NCBI RefSeq assembly: GCF_000002985.6
Contig: NC_003280.10
Span: 8,800,501-8,864,500, forward strand
Length of the DNA stretch: 64,000 nucleotides
Reading direction: 5' to 3'
DNA from: Caenorhabditis elegans
Lineage: Eukaryota; Nematoda; Chromadorea; Rhabditida; Rhabditidae
This document shows, one piece after another, positions 11,762-23,444 of this stretch. A program made the position numbers and the translations under genes. Each line of letters begins with the position of its first letter. Positions within the stretch are counted from its first letter, which is position 1. Under the pieces are notes generated by a model. It worked only from the letters and a program-made list of their open reading frames with translations. It was not told the origin of the DNA and ran no database searches.

Positions 11762-14249
11762 AACGGGTCACTCTTAATCTGTCGTTCTTAGTCTTGTTTT
11801 AAAGTTTTTCGTAAAATATTAAAACAGTTTCATAATTCTAATTGTTATTTTGAAAGAATTATAGAAACACATATGACTTATTTATTCAAAAGCCAATGTT
11901 TTGAAACATCTCAAAGTAACGAGTCCCCGTATTAAATTATTTGCTTTCCTCCTGTTTTCCCTTTTGATTTTTTAATAGTTTATTGCTCTTTCACACAACG
12001 TTTCCTTCCAAAATCAGCTTTGTCTTTGCTCCAATAATAAAAAAACGACCTGCTTGATTTGTTGCGCGTCTTCTTACCAAATGTGATTTTATTCGTGTTT
12101 TATGTTTGATGAAATGAATTCTCAAGATGATAATGTTGGGATGAGTTTGTGGAAACAATACTAAGATTTGATAATTGCAACATTCAATTCTGAAAAAAAT
12201 CGGAAAGAAGTAGCTTTTACTTTTTAGAGCTTTTACATTTTCAAAAATCGCTGAGAATGTAATTTAATTGTCGGTGCACTCGAATTGCTCACAGAGACTT
12301 CAGATAAATGATTTCGTGAAGATTTTGACAGATTTAAATGTTTTTATTTTTCTTTATTTCTTCTTCAAAACTAATTGAATTTTTCACACAGAAACTAAAC
12401 AAATGAACAATTACGTGGCTGAACAAATAAGCAATTCGAAGCTTGCAAACGATTTAGTACAGATTGAAGATCGATCATGGTTAATTGTTCAAACGACCGA
12501 TAACAGAAACGTATATAAAAACATTATTGCTTTAAACATATTTTAAACGGATAATTAATCTTATGAAAAGTATACTGATACTATCAAATGTTCATAATAA
12601 GTTCTGATCATTTCATAGTGAATAAATTTCTGGAAATTAAAAAAAAACGATATAATCTCAAAAATCATACTACCACAGTATCACTACAGTAACCCAACAG
12701 TATCCCTCCACTAACTCCACCTCAGTATCCCATCAAGAGAAAACAACTGAAATATACTAGAACTACTTAAGAACAAACTACAATTGTGACCTAACTTTAT
12801 AAACTTCATTCCTAACACCAAATAAATATATTCGTCAAATTTTGCATCTGTAGGACCACTATAACATGTATTTTGTTTGAAAAATGCTTTTATTCCAAAT
12901 AACCGAATGTCATGATAAACACTACAAAAAGTTTTAGATTTCTAAAAAATGTTCAGCAAAGTTTTGGAAAAGTGCCAAATGTACTATAAGAATATTTTAA
13001 ATGCAAGTTCCCTACTGGTGTCACTCCATTTTGAATATTTTTTTATTTTTTATGAAGTTATCAACTGAGATAATTTTACCGCTTTTTCAGAGTAAACACA
13101 ATGTCTTATTGGAAAAAACTTATTCCATAATCTTACGAGAGAGCAAGACAGTAGATCATTCATGTGTCTAGAAAAAACGGGAAGCGAATTTCCACTATGA
13201 AGGTTTTATACAGATACTGTATCTTCACATTCGTCATTCAATCGTTCTCTGCATCTAGCCCCTCCTCTTTTTGAGAATCACAAGATTGTGGCTTCTATGA
13301 CGCTGTATCGTGCTAAATTGTTCAATGGAACATGATGGACGAAGGATGAGACGGTCCATTCAGTTCATTCGATCTCTTGAAACCTTGTGATATGTCGCTG
13401 CTGATCGTATTTTGACGAAGAATTCGGTGTCTTGCGACTGTTGTAAATCAGTTTTTTCCAATGAGCGTTCTTTGTTTGAAGACTAGATATATAAGTGAAG
13501 AAGGAAGTTGTGTACCAAGAATGTACTACAGATGCACCCAAATTCTTGATTTTCAGTAATTTAAAGTTGAACACGAATAAAAGTCAATTATTTAAAAATT
13601 ATTTTAATATGGACAACTCAAAATAAATTTTCATCGACTACCGAAAATTTGAATTTACAAGAAAAATCCGGAAGCTTCTGGAAAAAATTTGAGAAAAGGG
13701 CTGAAATGGGGTTGAAGCTGTTGTGTTAACAATTATAGAACTCACAAAACAAAGTTGCTACATATACGGTTTCAGACTAGATTATATAAGTTTTAAACAG
13801 CGCCACATGTATTGTTACGACTTCTGTATTATAACTTTTTTATCTCGTCTTTAACTACAAAATATCTTACAGCAAGCACTTTCGTTGTAGCCTACCACAA
13901 AAATGACGAATTTTAGTTTAGTTTGTAGTTTTAAAAAAAAGAAGAGATATCATTGAACAATTGATGAGTCTATTCTGAAGACAACATCAAACACGAATGC
14001 AATATAATTGATATAATGATCTCTAGATTTCAAAAAAAAAATCGATTGTATGAAACTTTAAGCAGGTCCCACATTGAGCATTTCTTTTAAAGTATATGGA
14101 AATGAACTGTTGTGACATATACTTTGCAAATGCAATACTCGTTTTTCTCCAATTTCAAATCAAACTTCTAATTAGTAGAATAAGATCGTTTAGATTTGGC
14201 AGAACTTGATAAAAATTGTAATGTATTCATCCTTGCAAATTGCAAACCA
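11762..14249. other. Intergenic, no recognised gene
   Basis: AT-rich sequence downstream of rer-1. The first hundred bases are rer-1 3' UTR. Nothing coding stands out. An isolated TATATAAG element lies at 13488-13495. Confidence 0.45.
13488..13495 (+). promoter_or_regulatory. Isolated TATA-like element
   Basis: TATATAAG without a recognisable reading frame downstream. The flanking 13.1-13.5 kb is somewhat richer in GC than the surroundings. It may be chance. Confidence 0.25.
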
Positions 14250-15845
14250 AAACTTCCTAAACTCTCTAAAATGGGTATCTTCAAACTGTTATTTCCTTAA
14301 AAAATACATTTCTAGAAAACAAATTTTAAAGTAACAAAATGCTCACAAATATTTTTTCTTTATTCTGCAACAATTTGAATTGCAAATTACCAATTGTTTG
14401 TTGAGTTACACAGAGTCAAACCCTTTTACCAAAAATCATTAAAAAAAACCTCATTAAATCAAATAACTGCCTAAAATCTCTGTAAATTGTGTATCTTCAA
14501 ACTAGCGTATCTCGAAAAATACGCGTCTAGAAAGCAAATTTTTAGCAAACCAAATGATCAGAAATATCTTTTCTTCCTTTTGCAATATTTTTCATTGTAA
14601 TATACTAGTTATTTGCTGAGTTACACAGAGTCAAAGCCATTTTACCGAAAATCATAAAAATTTTTGAGAACTCTTCTGTTGTACCAGTCATAACTCAACA
14701 TCCATTGAAATTCAGAAAACAAATTTTGTTGAATAGTAAATAAAAAATATTTTGCTACACTATCAGTTTAACGTTTTTTGATATTTTTATGTTCAGCTAA
14801 GCTACAGACCGTTTTCTGAAAAAATCCAATTTTGCCCATAAAACTCTTCATATCCAACGTATCGACTTGAAATTTTGAAAAATGATCACTTTTTTGAGGT
14901 TTCTACAATGTCCTAAAAAATCTTTCAAAAATCCTGCTAATCTCCAAAATCGTCCTCCGCTCCAAAAAACGAAATCGGACTTTTGCCTTTCGGAAAATGA
15001 CCAAAAAATGAAATTGGGATATTCGGGTCGAAAAATATATTTTTAGAAAGCTGAGAACACGTTATTTACGAATATCATATTCATTTTTGATTTGTTTCGC
15101 CTTTGAAAAGACTTGAAATTAAATCATGAAGCTAATTTTGATGCTCACGTGACATTTATTCTTTTTTATTCTTTTTATTTTATTTTATTCTTTTATTCTT
15201 TGCTTAAGGTTCATGCTTTAAATTCAGGTCTTTTCAAAGGCGAAATTATCAAAAATGAATATGATATTCGTAAATAACGTGTTCTCAGCTTTCTAAAAAT
15301 ATATTTTTCGACCCAAATATCCCAATTTCATTTTTTCGTCATTTTCCGAAAGTCAAAAGTCCGATTTCGTTTTTTGGAGCGGAGGACGATTTTGGAGATT
15401 AGCAGGATTTTTTGAAAGATTTTTTAGGACATTGTAGAGACTTCAAAAAAGTGATCATTTTTCAAAATTTCAAGTCGATACGTTCGATATGAAGAGTTTT
15501 ATGGACGAAATTGGATTTTTTCAGAAAACGGTCTGTAACTTTGCTGAACATAAAAACATCAAAAAACGTTAAACTGATAAAATGTAGCAAAATATTTTTT
15601 ACTCATTATTCAACAAAATTTTTCTTTTGAAATGCAATAGATGTTGAGTTATGACTAATACAACAGAAGAGTTCTCAAAATTGTTTATTATTTTCGGTAA
15701 AATGGCTTTGACTCTGTGTAACTCAGCAAATGATAAGTATTTTGCAATGAAAAATATTGCAAAAGGAAGAAAAGATATTCCTGATCATTTGGTTTGCTAA
15801 AAATTAATGATTTTTGGTAAAAGAGTTTGACTCTGTGTCTTACTT
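14250..15845. repeat. Foldback element, copy A
   Basis: Long inverted repeat centred near 15.17 kb. The right arm is the reverse complement of the left with few mismatches. Shared internal blocks include GAACACGTTATTTACGAATA in each arm and the ACACAGAGTCAAA block near the ends. The left end is compound: a diverged partial copy of the outer arm (14250-14440) precedes the full arm, so outer sequences are duplicated. No transposase frame is visible. The open frame at 15688-16032 is an artefact of the repeat. Confidence 0.85.
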
Positions 15846-17270
15846 CTTTCCCTATACTTTCTTTTTTTTTAGTTTTCACTGACAAAAATGAAAACCAGTA
15901 TGCAATAAGCAGAATGTAGGAGAGAATCAGCTGGAAAAATACAAGCAGTCCATGGAAATACTCATTGACTCCAAGATTATTGACTACCCTCAAAGAGCAA
16001 GGAGTCAATGAGTATTTACCCTCTTGAGACATACCTCAGTTGTATTTTGTGTAATTTTATTTTAAACTCTCCAAAATATTATTATTTACAACTTAATTCA
16101 TATGTTCATGTAAACATGAATTCATTCACATGTTCGGTAATACTCAGCTACACGTGCAATTTCTTTTGTTCATTCATTTGTTCCTCTTTTCGATGTTGAT
16201 CACTGTCATTCTATCATCCTGAAAGGCGTCTACCATATGCACCCAGGATGTACCGAGTGTGTATTTAATTACAGACCAATCAAGTTTCTGACTGAAATTA
16301 TGAACCATAAAGGCATCACTTTGATTTGTAAGGTTGTTTATATGAACATTCAGCCTGAAACTGGAAAAGTGAATTAGTGTTTGGTGTTATTTTTGTGATC
16401 TGTGATGATCTGGGAATACGCGGAAGAAAAATCGCTAGTAGTTAAAAAATTTAAAGATTTTTTGATTCCTAAACACACTGCTTATATTGTGAAATTTGAG
16501 TGCAAACAAGTCAGATATAGTCTTGGTAAATTGGTATCTCAAGGTTCAAGCATTTCACGATATCTAGTATTATTTTTTTCAAAATTACCAGCTTTTTGAA
16601 AAATAGATAAATAACGTTAGGAGCTGGTAAAGTTTAGTAGAGGGCATACGCTATCTAAAAATAAATCGGATCAAATTGTGCAACCGAACATTAAGAAAGG
16701 TTTTTGAGATATATGTTTTAACTTTTGTTCAAATTTTGCAAAAATACCAATTCTGAGCCACAAAATACATTTTGCATAATTAGCAACGTATAATATCAAC
16801 TATCAAAACTTTATTCGTGAGATGGTAACTATTTGGTATTTGCCACAAGATATATAGGCGTTTAAAGCCGAGTGACAATCGATCAGATGAAATTAGTTTT
16901 ATTATCAAAAATGTTCAGTTGAAAACATTAACTGAACTACTTCGTAGATAAATTGATAGTTTACCGCAGATTCCGTTTTATTTTCATTTTATAGCCTTTT
17001 TTAATGACACACTGGTCAGTGTTTCTTATTGATTTCTCTTTTATCTCGTTTATTTTTTATCATTTCCAACAACACAGATCAAGTAAAAAGATACAAGAAG
17101 GAATTCTTCATTTCGTCAGTTTTATGCAATCAATATTTTGTTAGCATTTGTCAGATATTTGGGGTTTCTTTTCATTTGTTTTTTTCGTCATTGACCCGTT
17201 TTCAAGTATTAAAAAACAAGATGATCATGTACATAATTATTAGAAAAAGTGGCATTTTCAGTAGGAAAAA
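15846..17270. other. Intergenic, nothing recognised
   Basis: AT-rich sequence without a supported coding frame. A 65-codon frame at 16402 has no splice or motif support. Confidence 0.4.
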
Positions 17271-17836
17271 TTAAAGTCGAAGTCCAGGTCGGGTTTTCAT
17301 TTGGGAGCCGAGCAACTGAAAAATGGAAAAGTTTGTCTTGAAATTTAAAAGAACGTTGAGTTGAACTTACATCAGAGATTCGGATTCTTCTGAATTGACG
17401 GAAAACAATATGTCCAGCTCCGTCACTCAAAAAGTTTACAGATTTATCAGATTTGAAAGTCTCGTATTCGGCGATCGATGGAATTGGAGCATCAACTCCA
17501 GATGGAGCACCTTTACTGATAAAATCGATAAGACGGGAGTTTTTGACGCTCTCTTGCTTTTTAATCAATTTCTTGTAAAGAACATCCAAACCAGATGATG
17601 AATTGGAATCGATTTCAGGTGCGGCAAGGATGACTGGAAATTTTAAATTTAATTAAATAGAACATAGACAGTATTGAATATACTGTCAGAATTTTTAGAG
17701 CAGCTTCGATTTGAAAATAAAATGTATAAAATGTACTATTGGTTAAAATAATATAAAACTTCAGACAAAGTTCAAAAAGTGTTCTAGACTTACATGGAAT
17801 AACGAAAATAACCACGAGAGTGAAGAATCGCAGCAT
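17271..17836 (-). CDS. Small secreted protein, paralogue 1
   Basis: Three exons: 17794-17836, 17371-17633, 17271-17315 (116 aa). A signal peptide of about 19 residues ends in A-A. The mature part has no Cys. It carries a block shared with the gene at 20001-20666: G-V-D-A-P-I-x-S-x-A-E-Y-E-T-F-K-S-D-K-S, then N-F-L-S-D-G-A-G-H and F-R-Q-x-R-R. Intron positions are the same in both paralogues. The short last exon gives an unrelated basic tail. The RR and KK dibasic pairs would allow prohormone processing, so a peptide hormone or neuropeptide precursor is possible but unproven. I do not recognise the family. Confidence 0.75.
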
Positions 17837-17984
17837 TCTATTGTTTTCAGAAGAATCGGACTGATAGAAGATGGTGTAAAACTTTGCGAAGTCGTGACTT
17901 CGTCGACCGCTATTTATCTGATTCAGATGCCTTGATGATAGATCAGAGGAACATCAGACACGCCGACACGTGCGGTGGTTAGAG

Positions 17985-18000
17985 AGCATTGTGATAAGAG
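17985..18000 (+). promoter_or_regulatory. GATA-factor-type site near paralogue 1
   Basis: GTGATAAGAG lies about 150 nt upstream of the ATG at 17836, on the opposite strand. GATA elements work in both orientations. A TATA-like TAAATA on the minus strand lies nearer the gene, around 17910-17917. Confidence 0.3.
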
Positions 18001-18394
18001 AAGTGGTGATGGATCGGCAAACTGTGATCTTCTATCAACCAATGACGCTAATTCCTAATAGCAGGCTGAAGTTGGAGGTGTTAGACGTGCGTCAACTTTC
18101 ATCGATGCACCGGAAGTTTTAACAATAAAAACGATCGGTGAAGTTATTTTAGGCATCCAGTTTTAGAGGACAAAGAGGTGGAGTTTTTGGAGAATTTGTG
18201 GAACGACTACACATTTGCAGGCTGAAACTTTTTTTTAGGAATCTAAATTTAGGCCAATGTCTGAATATATTTCTAAAAATAGATTTTTGTATCAACAAGA
18301 ACTTCAAAGTTGAATTGAAAGCAGAAGTCAAAGCAAAAATTTATGCAAATATTTACATTCAAGTAGTGATGTTCGTTGGCTTGTTCTTTAGCAT

Positions 18395-18515
18395 CATAGG
18401 CAGGCATGTCTGTATGCCTGAGCCTACCTACCGATGTTTGCGCAGTATAGTTTTTGGCATCTTATGAAGGTAGTTAACAGTAAGCATGCGTAGGTGCAAG
18501 GCAGGCAGGCATTGT
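18395..18515. repeat. Short repetitive patch of GCAGGCA and GCCTACC motifs
   Basis: Repeated AGGCAGGCATG, TGCCTGAGCCTACCTACC and AAGGCAGGCAGGCA words occur in both orientations. Similar TACC words recur at 33470-33540. Confidence 0.5.
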
Positions 18516-18998
18516 AATGGTTACATGAAAAGCTTAGTCTGTGGTACCATAAGTTAATCACGTGAAGGTAGTCCTATTTTCATTTCGAGATCATATGATT
18601 TCTCGAAAAAAGAATCAATTTCCCCAATAAGTTCCACGTACCATAATCGTTTTGATTGTTTTCAACTAGATGTTTTGACAATGAACACCTGTGTCATAAC
18701 ATTCACTAAACTTACACATTTTACAATATATTTAGAAATGTCAAATTATCAATTTAGGAATATCATTTCACAAAAAACTTTTATAAAGCTTGAAAAAGTT
18801 GAGCAAGAAGCCCACCCAAACAGATAAACTGCTATCAAACTGATTTTCTGAATTTCACGTGTGAAAGTAGTCTAGAATCCAAAAATGAGAAATGCATCAC
18901 TGATCGTCAAGATGATGGTAGACGTGCTACTTCACATTAATTTGTTCTCTGGAGGCCACGCCTTCCTCTACTTGAGCGTACTCTGATCTGACACAAAG

Positions 18999-19007
18999 TA
19001 TATAAGG
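18999..19007 (+). promoter_or_regulatory. Isolated TATA element
   Basis: TATATAAGG follows a block that is GC-richer than its surroundings. About 11 nt downstream an ATG opens a frame of only 17 codons. No larger spliced gene could be assembled. Confidence 0.3.
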
Positions 19008-20000
19008 ACGGAGGAAAATGGTAGACGACCACCAAGCTGCAAGACATTTATTCTATGAATTTATGTTCTAGATACTCTGAAATTATTATTCTATTGAATC
19101 TCATTATCATTGAACACTTTTTGTTTTAACTTTAAAGGTTACATTATTTTTATATGTCATTTATCAAAATTCCACAAACTTCCTTATCTCCTTTTGTTCT
19201 ATTTTAAACGGTGTTCTTTAAAAATCACGAGGCATGATTGATGACTTCTAAAAATCATTTTTCATTTTATTTCAATGGATTTTTTTATAAATAGAACTTG
19301 GGTATATTTCGGCAAACTAATGAAGACTTTCAAAGAAGATATACGATTCTTTTGTTACAGTCGGAGAAATTGATCACACAAAGTTCAGTGACATCATTGA
19401 AGGGACCTTAGGTTTTCCTGATTCCACAACTTAAGAAAGATTTTATCTTCTTTTATAGGGTCTAGGGATGTAGACTATCACATGAGCTTTGTTTGAAAGC
19501 ATTTGTTCAGAATGTAGAACTAGAATTTTTTAAAAAGCATTCGTTTTGATATTTTGTTAAAAGAGTTTCAGAATTTATAGGTAGTTTTCATGATAAAATT
19601 CAAAGAAAATTGAGCTCGTGGTTGCTTTGCTCTTGAATAAACTAATTTTGGATTTAATTTACCATTTTATTCTTGATCGAAATATACATACAAAAAAAGG
19701 AAGTCGGAATGTACACAGAAACATTTCATGTAAGGAACACAATGAGAGTTTTTTCGTCGTGGGTGGACCCGTGTCGAATGATATGTCGGTAGATGATGAA
19801 GATGATATGTCATAAGAAAGTGTCGTCTGATATGGCGAATTGATATGTCCAGTGGAGAGGGGAAAATGAGTGTACAGAAACTGTCAAATGAGACAGGGTT
19901 GGGGAAAAAGAATGAAATTATTACAGGATAATAAGGAAACTAAATGATAAAACTGAGGGGATGGTCGAATGATCTAGATCAATGGGATCGAATGGTCAAA

Positions 20001-20666
20001 TTAGACTCCTCCAGCACGGCGGTTGACATTGTGGAGAATCTGAAAATTGAGAAATTAAAAAATTTTCAGAAATTTCAGATTAGGCTGAAGTTCTGATAGT
20101 GAGATCAACTAGATCATTTGAAAAAACCAAGAATCATCTACGGAGGTGTTAACAATCATCTCGACCAGTGAACAAATTGAAAAGTGATAACAGTGATATA
20201 TCACTTGCGCGTTCAACATGCCGACACAGACTATCTCTTTTCCGAAGATTCTATCTTTCTCACTATCAGATTGTAGTCTCAATGAACTTACATCAGAAAG
20301 ACGAGCACGTCTGTATTGGCGGAAAACTACGTGTCCGGCTCCGTCGCTCAAGAAATTGGCAGATTTGTCAGATTTGAAAGTCTCGTATTCAGCCATTGAT
20401 GCAATTGGAGCATCGACACCTCCTGGCATGGCACGGCTGATAAAGTTGATGAGACGGTGTTGCTTGGACTCATTCTGCTTTTTCACAATTTTAGCGAACA
20501 AAATTTCGAGATTGGTTGGCTTTTCAAGTTTTGGCTCCTCAATCATTGGGGCAGCGGCACAGAAGGCAACTGAAATGTTTTTGATTATTTTCAGATTTAT
20601 ATTTTACGCACTCTCACCGATGACAACCAAAAGAATGGAAGCAGTGGTGATGAAGTGAGATTGCAT
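20001..20666 (-). CDS. Small secreted protein, paralogue 2
   Basis: Three exons: 20618-20666, 20292-20569, 20001-20039 (121 aa). The signal peptide is about 24 residues, ending in an Ala run. The mature part shares with paralogue 1 the central block G-V-D-A-P-I-A-S-M-A-E-Y-E-T-F-K-S-D-K-S, then N-F-L-S-D-G-A-G-H and F-R-Q-Y-R-R. The upstream K/E-rich portion and the 12-residue last exon diverge. No Cys is present in the mature part. The basic pairs are compatible with propeptide cleavage, but conservation is concentrated in a 45-residue core rather than in short repeated peptides as in most nlp/flp genes. The family is unknown to me. Retention of intron 2 leaves the frame open, so an alternative C-terminus is possible. 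Confidence 0.75.
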
Positions 20667-20723
20667 TGTAGATATTTTAGAAGTTTAAGCTTTTGCTGTT
20701 GAAAATCCAGTAGTCTAGTCTTC

Positions 20724-20733
20724 CCTTTTATAG
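20724..20733 (-). promoter_or_regulatory. TATA box of paralogue 2
   Basis: The minus strand reads CTATAAAAGG about 60 nt before the ATG at 20666. TTATCA words (TGATAA on the minus strand) lie at 20814-20819 and 20935-20940. Together they suggest a compact, possibly gut-type promoter. Confidence 0.5.
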
Positions 20734-21505
20734 CAAACTTCTTCTTCTGTGGGTGGGAACAGAGAGAAGAACCGAATGTGATCAGAATAGCATATAAGAC
20801 GAAGAGACGCAGATTATCAATAGAGGGTGGGTAGTATTGTTGAGTTCATTTTTGAAGGCGCATGAAGAAGATCAGTGGGATCAGAAGAATGGAATACTGT
20901 AGTCTTCTGGGAAAATAACATTATGGGCGGAGAATTATCAACAAGAGAGTGTGGGAATGTTGGAGAGAATAGAGAAACTGGGACAAAAATAGAGTTGAAC
21001 TCATAGAACGAGGAGGCCAGCTTCTGATCGGTCGGTTCAAGGTGACCGAACTCTGTGGTTCGGAGATTGATAATAATGATACGGTCTTCTGAATCTGATT
21101 TTGGAAAATTGCATTTTTAGAGGTCTAAGGTTCGATTGTTCTTGCAGCGAATTCCCGCTGGTACACTGAAACTAGCATCAGTACCTTTGTGACTTACAGT
21201 AATCTGGCTGCGGGTCTTCATTCAAATTTTCAGTTTTAAAAAACCTAATAATCCGTATTTTCTTGATATTCCTCAGCTTCTATAATCGATCTTATGATTG
21301 TTATCAGTTCATGGAACAATTCTAGTTTGTAGTAGTGTTTTATGATTTTTATATGGTCCAAAAAGACCTTGTCATTTTTTTATATGTTGGCAAATGTTCA
21401 GAGAGGCGTCCTAATAAATATTCGAATCTGTGAAAAGTCTTGCTTATGTCATATGCCATGTCGTGTTATGTCTTGCAAATGCGTTATCGAGAAAACTATT
21501 GGCTT

Positions 21506-21770
21506 TCAAGTGCAATAGTTTCTTTTTAGCTCCAAATCTTTTTCACACTGGGCAAAAACACTGAAGCTGAGAAACTTTGCACAAAGATTGGAAAGATCAG
21601 CTGGGGTTTCAGGCAATTGAAGGGCAAGGTTAACTATGTTGATTGCATTCTGAATAAATTCAGAAAAACACAATAAATTAACTCGCAGACCTTCTACATT
21701 TTTAGACTCCAAATTACAAATATCATATGCACTTGAGAATGCGATCTTTTGCGTATTTCAGTCATTGTAT
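21506..21770 (-). pseudogene. Possible gene remnant or unassembled exon
   Basis: The minus strand has a frame of unusually protein-like composition that ends at a stop at 21506. It has no ATG at its 5' end; the frame runs back to a stop near 21770. A 33-nt in-frame segment (21650-21682) starts with GT and ends with TTCAG, so it may be a very short intron. The rest has several Cys and amphipathic Leu spacing. I could not find upstream exons. It may be a relic, one exon of a gene I could not assemble, or chance. Confidence 0.25.
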
Positions 21771-21836
21771 TCCTGGCTAGTCCATGTGCACTCTCGTATA
21801 GAAATATCTAGAACGACTGATGACACTCTACGTTTC

Positions 21837-21873
21837 CTCGGTACAAATTGTTCGTATCATAATATGTACCGAG
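21837..21873. repeat. Short perfect inverted repeat
   Basis: CTCGGTACA and its exact reverse complement TGTACCGAG are separated by 19 nt. It could form a 9-bp hairpin or be a dyad binding site. It lies upstream of the possible remnant. Confidence 0.5.
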
Positions 21874-23444
21874 ATGGCCGCAACCCCGCGCCTCGTGTGA
21901 TACGGTAAGTTTCGTGACTTTTCTGAAGAAGTTGTCCATGGAAGAGTAGCTGTTTCAGCTTTTAAAATAATAATAAGGTGTCTGAAACTGTTTGGATTAC
22001 TGGAACTGTCAGATCATGGGTAGTTGAAAATGTTGTGCCATCTGCTCTATCCTGTGCTCACTAAAATTTTTGTGCGGGTCAGCATAATGGTCATAAATTT
22101 ACTTATTTTGGGTTTTTTTCAAAACATCTACATACGAACATGAACAAAATAAAATTCTATATACGAACAGTTTTTTCAAAAAATTTAGTAGATTTGGAGT
22201 ATATTTCAAAGTGCTCACTGATCACAGAAGTTTCTTAAAGGAAACGATTCATTTTGTTAAAGGTTGTTTCAGTTATTGCTAGTCCGTTGGGATTCGTAGA
22301 CAAATGATCGACCTCATGCTATCACATGATAGTTTGTTCCATTGTGCCTATCAAAAACTGCAGAATAAACGTACTCTGCAGTCTCCGAAAACGTGTTCCC
22401 CACATGGAGTTGATCGGCCTGAACCATTCGATCGGCCATTAATTAGATCATTTCCATGATATAAACACGGTGATTGATCGACTTAGCTAGTTTCAAATAG
22501 TTCCAACTTTTTTCCTTTTGAGAAGGAACATACATTAGTGAATTAACTGAAACAAAATTGTTAAACAGAAAAACCCATTCCAAACTTGTGAAATTCAAGT
22601 TACGTACAATATAAATTTTAATACAAGACGCCAAATTCCGTTATCGGTCTGCTTTTTTTCTTTGAAGCTTGTTTGAAGTTGTGCTAAAACTCTTTATCTT
22701 TATCATTGTTGCTCCGGATCAGAAATATATATTTTCCAAAAACGAAACGGAACAAAATTTTACAAGAATTAGTTTGAAACAAAACTGGAGACGAGATTGC
22801 AGGCTAATCATCAAACATGTGACTGTAAAGAAAACAAGTGTGAAGGTTTTATGATCAGAAGATTGATCTTGTTGGAATATATGACCGCTGAGATTGGAAA
22901 GAATAGATAATATTCAGAAATCAAATTGAAAACATTTGATGTTTTTCTTCCATAACAAAAAGGTGATAATGTTCAAAATGTTTGTAATGCAAAACTTGTC
23001 ATCAAATTCACATAGAAGATTAAAAACCCTGGTTGATCAGTGGAGTTTCTCAGAAGAACGCATTGTCAAACATATGTTTTTAAAAAGTTACATATGTTTG
23101 GACTATATTTTCAATTTTTTACAAACATTTTCAGAATTTAGTAACTATAATTTGAAAACAAAACGGACAGCAGATGATAGAATTACATCCTAAAATTTTT
23201 TAGCAACTGTGGATGTTTGACAATATAAAGAATAACTTCCACTCATCGAAACCTTAAATCGTTGCAATCGTTTCTGGAACAAATAAAACTAGATATTCAT
23301 TGACTCCAAACTCTTCCCTGTTCTATTGTGTTCAATGCCAACCATTTTTGTCTACTTGTTCTAATTTTCGTTTATGAGATATCCATATTAAACAAAAAGT
23401 GTCGAACAGAAATGTTTAAACTCTCATGCAATGGGTAAAGAATA

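Larger units (their letters stand above)
17837..20000. other. Intergenic between the two paralogues
   Basis: Contains the promoter of paralogue 1, a GGCAGGCA/TGCCTGCC-rich repetitive patch at about 18400-18515, and a TATA-like element at 18999. No supported coding frame was found. Confidence 0.45.
20734..23444. other. Promoter of paralogue 2, then mostly featureless intergenic DNA
   Basis: Holds the TGATAA sites noted for paralogue 2, a possible coding remnant at 21506-21770, and a short inverted repeat at 21837-21873. The open frames at 22.4-23.2 kb look like chance frames in AT-rich DNA. Confidence 0.4.

Noticed and set aside
15688-16032. 114-codon open frame on the minus strand
   Set aside because: It overlaps the end of foldback copy A, has no splice partner or motif, and its sequence is repeat-derived.
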